A DNA stretch of 64,000 nt from the NCBI RefSeq assembly GCF_965203655.1, contig NZ_CBDBDD010000002.1:186001-250000 (forward strand), read 5' to 3'. Positions 59,865-64,000 of the stretch are shown here, piece after piece (positions within the stretch are counted from its first letter, which is position 1; each line of letters starts with the position of its first letter). The position numbers and the translations under genes were made by a program. The DNA comes from Poriferisodalis sp965203655. GTDB taxonomy: Bacteria > Actinomycetota > Acidimicrobiia > Acidimicrobiales > Poriferisodalaceae. The notes below the pieces were generated by a model that searched no databases, had not been told where the DNA came from, and saw nothing but the letters and a program-made list of their open reading frames with translations.

Positions 59865-60109
59865 CAGGGTTCCTCGGCGATCATCGTCCGGGTGCTGCGC
59901 GCCGCCCATTCCAGTTCGTCGTCGGTCTCGGGTATTCGGCGGTACGCGTCGACGATGGCCTCGCCGATTTGGCGCCGCCGCCGCCGATCGAGCATCTCCT
60001 CGAGCGCTCGCCGCACCGCATCGGAACGAGACCGTGCGTCGCCGCTCGCTACGAGCTCGTCAAGCTGAGCGAGCAGGCTGTCGTCGATCCGTGCTACCAA
60101 TTGCGTCAT
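59861..60109 (-). CDS. Ribbon-helix-helix antitoxin (MazE/ParD-like)
   Basis: This 82-residue protein begins MTQLVARIDDSLLAQLDELV and continues with ARSRSDAVRRALEEML, a ribbon-helix-helix DNA-binding domain. The C-terminal acidic part (ETDDELEWAARSTRTMIAEEP) is the likely toxin-binding tail. It is translated just before the MazF-like toxin and probably autoregulates the pair from the AT-rich stretch at 60110-60150. Confidence 0.88.
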   Translation of the reverse strand: MTQLVARIDDSLLAQLDELVASGDARSRSDAVRRALEEMLDRRRRRQIGEAIVDAYRRIPETDDELEWAARSTRTMIAEEPW

Positions 60110-60552
60110 ATATTGAGTCTAACGAATCGCATTACACAGTGCATTACTTTCGGGCTGCTAGCTGCATCGATTCCCTCACCGCCCGACGGGGAGATGCACC
60201 AACCGACTCCTGCCACAAGCCAGCGCTCACCCGCCCTGGCGAACCGCTCGCTGCAACACCGCCATGCAGCATCGGCGGGCCGCTCCCCGTGGGTCGAGGA
60301 ACAGCCCGGCGCAGCCACAGCCAGCTGCTCAAAGGCCGCTACGCCTACACCACCCCCGCAGACCACGAAACCGGCTGCTACCGTCAACACGTCACAGCCA
60401 AGACGGCTGCGACTCAACAAAAAAGTCTCTACCAAACCCGGCGTGATTCAAGCCGGCAAGACCCCAGTGCGCCTCGGCATCGGACCGTCGGGGTGTTCAG
60501 CGACAGTGCAGAGGGTCTCCGAGGGTTCCTTCGGCTCAGGCTTCGCCGGCGG
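60110..60552. other. Gene-poor stretch in the second island
   Basis: The first 50 bases are AT-rich and may hold the toxin-antitoxin promoter. Bases 60223-60263 are one copy of a 41 bp repeat also found at the window's right end. Several short frames exist, but none has a ribosome site or a family match, so no gene is called. Confidence 0.5.
60223..60263 (+). repeat. 41 bp dispersed repeat, copy 1
   Basis: GCGCTCACCC to CTGCAACACCGCC matches 63958-63998 with three mismatches. The second copy directly follows the right boundary repeat of the island, so this may be an internal end of a smaller inserted unit. Confidence 0.75.
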
Positions 60553-61839
60553 TCATGGGGCGAGCGCGGTTATCGGGACCACGGTGGTGCCGTCGGGGCG
60601 GTCGTAGCCGTAGCCGGCGGCGGTGATGATGAGCAGCTTGGACGGCTCCCCGACACGTTCGGTGTCGACCTTGTTCTTGAGCCGCAGCAGGGACCCGGCG
60701 GCCTCTTCGATCCACTCTTGGCCGCCGAGCTTGACTTCGACGGCAATCCATCGCCGGTCCCGGGTCTCGATGATGGCGTCAGCCTCCAGATCGTGGCTGT
60801 CGCGGTAGTGGTACACGGCGGCATCGCTGCCCTGGCCGTAGATGCGCAGATCGCGTACCACCAAAGACTCGAACAGGAACCCGAGCGTCGCCAGCTCCTT
60901 GAGCAACCGGTCGGGCGTGGCGCCAACGGCCGCCGCTGCCAGCGACGGATCGACGAAGTGCCGCTTGGCTGACTTCCTCAACCTCGCCTTCGATCGCAGG
61001 TGAACGGACCAGTGACGCACGTCCTCGACGACGAACAGTCGCTCCAGTGCCCTCACATACGCAGAGACGGTTTCTCGGTCTACGCCCGTCTCGCCATCGA
61101 TGTCTCTTGCCAAGGTCGCGAATGCTGCGGTCGTGGCCACATTGCGCCCCAAGGACTCCAGCAGCCGTCGCACTCTGATGGGGTCGCGGGCCACTCCGTC
61201 GACTGCGGCGATGTCGGTCCGGCAGATCTCGTCGAGGTAATCATTCAGGAACATCTGGCTGGTTCGCACGGATTCGCCCCGCAGCCGAGGCCATCCGCCG
61301 CGGCAGACGGCATCGACGATGTCCTCCAAAGACGCATCCGGCCGAGCTACTGCAACCGATTCGCCGGCAAACAGGCTTCGGAGCGACACCTCGCCGGTGG
61401 ACTCGCCCGTCTCCAGCAGCGACATGGGGCGCAGCCGCACTCGCGAGATGCGGCCCGCGCCAGAGTGCCTGGTCGCATCATCGGGGGGGCTCGCGGACCC
61501 GGTCAGAATGAACCTTCCGTTGCCGCGCCCTTCGTCGCTGGCGTGGCGCACCTGGTTCCAGACCTCGGGGGCGAGTTGCCATTCGTCGAGCAGGCGAGGC
61601 TCTTCGCCTCGAAGGATTCGTCCCGGTGCGACCGATACCGAGGTGCGGGCATCGATGTCCTGGTCGAACAGCACTTCGCTGCGGGCGAAGTGGCGGGCAA
61701 GCCACGTCTTGCCGCAGCCTCTGGGTCCTTCGATCACGACCGTCGGCATGTACGACAGTGCTTCGCCGACCGCGCGCTCAGCGATACGCGTTCGGTAGCC
61801 GACTGGTGTGAGTGTGCCGTCCATTTTGCAAGGAAGCAT
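60553..61839 (-). CDS. AAA ATPase with DUF4143-type C-terminus
   Basis: This 428-residue protein has a P-loop GPRGCGKTW at 38-46, RLLDEWQLAPEVWNQVRHA, RFILTGSASPP and a C-terminal nuclease-like part: LEADAIIETRDRRWIAVEVK. It is a diverged counterpart of the ATPase at 10635-11936, with the P-loop at the same residue positions. ATG 61824 (MDGTLTP) is an alternative start. The role is unknown; the family is common in accessory islands. Confidence 0.85.
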   Translation of the reverse strand: MLPCKMDGTLTPVGYRTRIAERAVGEALSYMPTVVIEGPRGCGKTWLARHFARSEVLFDQDIDARTSVSVAPGRILRGEEPRLLDEWQLAPEVWNQVRHASDEGRGNGRFILTGSASPPDDATRHSGAGRISRVRLRPMSLLETGESTGEVSLRSLFAGESVAVARPDASLEDIVDAVCRGGWPRLRGESVRTSQMFLNDYLDEICRTDIAAVDGVARDPIRVRRLLESLGRNVATTAAFATLARDIDGETGVDRETVSAYVRALERLFVVEDVRHWSVHLRSKARLRKSAKRHFVDPSLAAAAVGATPDRLLKELATLGFLFESLVVRDLRIYGQGSDAAVYHYRDSHDLEADAIIETRDRRWIAVEVKLGGQEWIEEAAGSLLRLKNKVDTERVGEPSKLLIITAAGYGYDRPDGTTVVPITALAP

Positions 61840-62068
61840 ATTTCAATGCCTTGAAATTGACAGGACACCGCAGATTATCAGAATCTCAACCCGCACTTTG
61901 CCAATCAATTGGGCCGCAGATTGCGGGAATCTCAACCCACAGTTCAAGGATGCATCGGCCTTCGGTGCCACATCTGACGAAGCTCGCGGCAAACTTCGAC
62001 AGGTTCACCTCGGCACGGTCGGGCCGCGGCCGGGCGGCAATCACGAGTACATGATCAAAGGCACCCGC

Positions 62069-62305
62069 CTACTGCGGGGAACGGAGGTCGAGCTGTGCGA
62101 CCATTTCCAGCCCCAGCTCCTCCAATGCGATCAGCGCGGTGTTCATCGCTGTGCCATGGCGGCCCTGCTCAAGCCGGATCACCCACTGCCGTGTGGCGCC
62201 GATCCGGTCGGCGAGCTGCTGTTGGGTCATCGCCGCCGCACGCCGTTGTCGGCGTACCAGCGCACCGACGCCCGCGGCCGATGCCACCTGGTGGCTGCTG
62301 TTCAC
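62069..62305 (-). CDS. Xre-family HTH protein, HipB-like (downstream of hipA)
   Basis: This 78-residue protein has a helix-turn-helix: LVRRQRRAAAMTQQQLADRIG and RQWVIRLEQGRHGTAMNT. It is HipB-sized but lies after the kinase gene, overlapping its stop by four bases (ATGA). It differs from the upstream HTH gene, so it is not a simple duplicate. It may be a second antitoxin or regulator. Confidence 0.8.
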   Translation of the reverse strand: MNSSHQVASAAGVGALVRRQRRAAAMTQQQLADRIGATRQWVIRLEQGRHGTAMNTALIALEELGLEMVAQLDLRSPQ

Positions 62306-63555
62306 AGCACCGACCTCCGATCGCCCCGCACGACGCTCTCACAGAGGCGGTGAGCGGTCTCAGATGCCCATTCGGGACACTGCGCCGCTGCGTCTGTGAA
62401 TGCATCGGGCAGCGCTTCGGCCATGCCCCAGAGCGCGTCGGCGGTGATGTCTATCCCGAGCCGTGCGGCAGTTCGCTCCCACTCCTGCGATGTGGTGGGA
62501 GTCGGCCCGTCGAAGCGCATTGCTGGGGGCCTCGGCTCGCCGTCGGCGCCCACGTACGGGGTCAGCGAGTTCAAGTCGTAGAGGGGGGCCAGCCGAGGGC
62601 GTGGCCCGTCGAACAGCAGGCCGTAGTTCTTGGAGTGGCCGTCGGTGTTGCCGATCAGCCAGTTGTAGAACACCGACAGAAAGAACTGGCGCGCCCCGTC
62701 GCGGCTTGTCTCGTGCTCCAGCATGTCAATAATGGCCTCGGGGGTGGGACCGCCATCTTCTTGGTACTTCAGATCTGAAGCGATCCCCAGCGCCTGACAC
62801 AGATCCTCAAAATGGGAGCGACGCACCTCGTCTCGGTGTGCCGCCCGGTCAAAGCGCTCCGCTACCAGGCATATCTCGTCTTCGAACGCTTCCAGCGATG
62901 TGCGTGCCGCGTCCAGTCCCAACGCCGAAGCCGCTGCCTGGCACAGATGCTCGTTCACCGCGATCGAGTCCCGCAGCGCCGGGTTGAGATGCCCGCGCTG
63001 CGGCTTCACAATGTGGGTGGTAGCAAGCGAGCCGGTGGGCAGATGCCACCCGTCGTCGCTGTACCTCAACGCCATCTTGGGCTGAGCGCCCGGCAGAGAC
63101 AGCCGAAGTTCGCCCATCCCTGCTGCCGGGTCGCCTTCGGCGTCTCGCGAAATGAGACGCAAGAGCGACGCCAGATCGGCGTCGGTGAGCTGTGCCAAGG
63201 TTTCCATCTGCGGGTCAGGCAGGTCCGGTTGCGGATAGAACTGCACCGCCCCGGCGCACTCGAGTCCCGCTTGGGTGCACAGCAGGTCAAACGGTGCTGT
63301 CGACGCTGCACCCAGCTCCCGCGCCCACCGCGTTCGCGTTCGCGGATTCTCCGGCAGCAGTCCGTCTATCCAGTCGGAGACGTCGTACCTCTCTCGCGGG
63401 TCAATCGGCAGCGACAGCGACAGCGGCGTAGCAGCCGGGCTGAGGTGGGCTTCGTAATGGAGATGCACGGCCCCGCGCCGCAATTGCACGAGGCTTCCGA
63501 CTGCCTCGCCGTACAAGAACACATAGAGATCTCGTGTCGCTCTAGCCATGCTCAA
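62302..63555 (-). CDS. HipA-family Ser/Thr kinase toxin
   Basis: This 417-residue protein has the N-terminal HipA region (VFLYGEAVGSLVQLRRGAVHL; WIDGLLPENPRTRTRWA), the SLPGAQPKMAL loop used for ATP binding and autophosphorylation, and the catalytic segment IGNTDGHSKNYGLL followed by LAPLYDLNS. Kinases of this type phosphorylate translation factors or synthetases and arrest growth. It overlaps the upstream HTH gene by 14 bases and the downstream one by 4, giving an HTH-HipA-HTH operon. Confidence 0.9.
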   Translation of the reverse strand: MSMARATRDLYVFLYGEAVGSLVQLRRGAVHLHYEAHLSPAATPLSLSLPIDPRERYDVSDWIDGLLPENPRTRTRWARELGAASTAPFDLLCTQAGLECAGAVQFYPQPDLPDPQMETLAQLTDADLASLLRLISRDAEGDPAAGMGELRLSLPGAQPKMALRYSDDGWHLPTGSLATTHIVKPQRGHLNPALRDSIAVNEHLCQAAASALGLDAARTSLEAFEDEICLVAERFDRAAHRDEVRRSHFEDLCQALGIASDLKYQEDGGPTPEAIIDMLEHETSRDGARQFFLSVFYNWLIGNTDGHSKNYGLLFDGPRPRLAPLYDLNSLTPYVGADGEPRPPAMRFDGPTPTTSQEWERTAARLGIDITADALWGMAEALPDAFTDAAAQCPEWASETAHRLCESVVRGDRRSVL

Positions 63556-63796
63556 CCGTTCCTCGATGGGCTTCGGCTGGTCGCACAGCGATGCCGGCGC
63601 CGAGTGCGGACAAGGCGGCCATCACATCGCCCAGAGACGCTTCGCAGCGCCCGCTTTCGAACTTGGAGACCCACTGCTGGGATCGTCCCACGGCCTCTGC
63701 CAACTGGGCCTGGTTCCAGCCACGGTGCCGGCGCAGATAGCGCACGCAACGGCGAACGCTCCCGGGCGTAGAGAGAACGACAACCTCGTATGTCAT
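63542..63796 (-). CDS. Xre-family HTH antitoxin, HipB-like (upstream of hipA)
   Basis: This 84-residue protein has VRRCVRYLRRHRGWNQAQLAEAVG and SQQWVSKFESGRCEASLGDVMAALSALG, a classic HipB-type helix-turn-helix. It is the first gene of the hipA operon and the usual antitoxin position. An AT-rich stretch just upstream (63797-63835, ATACAAAATAGTATAAC) has an imperfect dyad that could be the promoter-operator. Confidence 0.88.
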   Translation of the reverse strand: MTYEVVVLSTPGSVRRCVRYLRRHRGWNQAQLAEAVGRSQQWVSKFESGRCEASLGDVMAALSALGAGIAVRPAEAHRGTVEHG

Positions 63797-63840
63797 ACAA
63801 AATAGTATAACAAATTTACGCTTCTCGTTGACAATTTGCT
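63797..63840 (-). promoter_or_regulatory. AT-rich promoter/operator candidate for the hipA operon
   Basis: This is the only strongly AT-rich patch here, directly upstream of the first HTH gene. It contains GTTATACTATTTTGTAT on the minus strand, including a TATACT -10-like box close to the start. HipB-type autoregulation is expected from the family; the exact operator is not provable by eye. Confidence 0.5.
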
Positions 63841-63844
63841 CGTT

Positions 63845-63956
63845 GCGCTGGTGCGTCAGAATGCCGGCGACAACGTGGCCAAGCGGGGTGCCGGGGCGGG
63901 TATGTCGCTGCTGTGCGGCCTAGCCGCGCTGCTGTTCGGCGTGATGCTCTAGCGCC
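63845..63956 (+). repeat. Right boundary repeat of the second island
   Basis: This is a copy of the 3' end of the membrane-protein gene (56589-56700). It keeps the reading frame (SLLCGLAALLFGVML then TAG) but has about a dozen base changes. It marks the right limit of the 56.7-63.96 kb island. Confidence 0.88.
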
Positions 63957-63957
63957 T

Positions 63958-63998
63958 GCGCTCACCCACCCTGGCGAACAGCTCGCTGCAACGCCGCC
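63958..63998 (+). repeat. 41 bp dispersed repeat, copy 2
   Basis: This is the partner of 60223-60263 with three mismatches, placed right after the boundary repeat and cut by the window end. Confidence 0.75.
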
Positions 63999-64000
63999 CG

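Noticed and set aside
60264..60540. Remnant of the giant protein's YRTSPxxGCY module (YAYTTPADHETGCY in one frame)
   Set aside because: Only a handful of residues agree and no DNA-level similarity was seen. Treated as chance.
61871..61945. Direct repeat with GAATCTCAACCC upstream of the second ATPase
   Set aside because: Two short copies about 45 bp apart are visible, but nothing links them to a gene start, operator or element end.

Overview
This is a 64 kb high-GC window, very probably from an actinobacterium. The best guess is Acidimicrobiia, inferred from gene order and protein style; no rRNA is present to prove it. GTG starts, 1-4 base start/stop overlaps and a Tad pilus locus with no secretin all fit a monoderm, high-GC host.

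Layout. 1-2.06 kb: the tail of an unknown gene, an SDR dehydrogenase and a 2-hydroxyacid dehydrogenase. The two dehydrogenases share an in-frame 35 bp palindromic repeat. 2.1-7.8 kb (minus): the housekeeping run infC-rpmI-rplT-trmH-pheS-pheT. 8.0-9.5 kb (plus): a DUF1844 protein and hisG. 9.5-12.1 kb: a small accessory island that starts at the hisG 3' end and contains two displaced copies of that 3' end. It carries a membrane coiled-coil protein and a DUF4143 ATPase. 12.1-41.9 kb (minus): the centrepiece, described below. 42.0-50.7 kb (plus): a Tad/Flp pilus locus (CpaB, degenerate CpaE, CpaF/TadA, TadB, TadC, two pilin-like proteins, TadE/TadG-like proteins, prepilin peptidase) with one TadE-like gene inverted. 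50.8-55.0 kb (minus): mog-ribD-ribE-ribBA, ending in a third pilin-like gene. 55.1-56.7 kb (plus): an amidohydrolase and a small membrane protein. 56.7-63.96 kb: a second accessory island, bounded by two copies of the 3' end of that membrane-protein gene. It holds fibronectin-III surface proteins, a MazEF-type pair, a second DUF4143 ATPase and an HTH-HipA-HTH module.

The centrepiece looks like an undescribed phase-variable, cassette-fed surface or secreted-effector system. A 2,272-residue (or longer) protein made of tandem Cys-rich modules, PPC-like and Ig-like repeats and a unique C-terminal domain is encoded at 34973-41791. Its only credible ATG (41927) and its signal peptide are separated by a run of 13 G, which leaves them one base out of frame. 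Downstream on the same strand are three shorter genes that have no signal peptide and begin inside the repeat region, often at nearly identical DNA (one block of about 696 bp looks identical). Each ends in a different C-terminal tip: two more versions of the same unknown domain, and one phospholipase A2 domain. Lipoproteins of one shared, unnamed family (six copies, one with an amber stop) and a lone glycine-betaine-type binding protein lie between them. Many neighbouring genes overlap by 1-40 bases, so the array may be transcribed as one unit. The working idea is slippage for on/off switching plus recombination with downstream cassettes for tip switching, much as in pilin silent loci or Rhs/CDI orphan tips. 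A second poly-G tract (14 G) sits in the same place, upstream of a signal peptide, in the fibronectin-III gene at 57909-59393.
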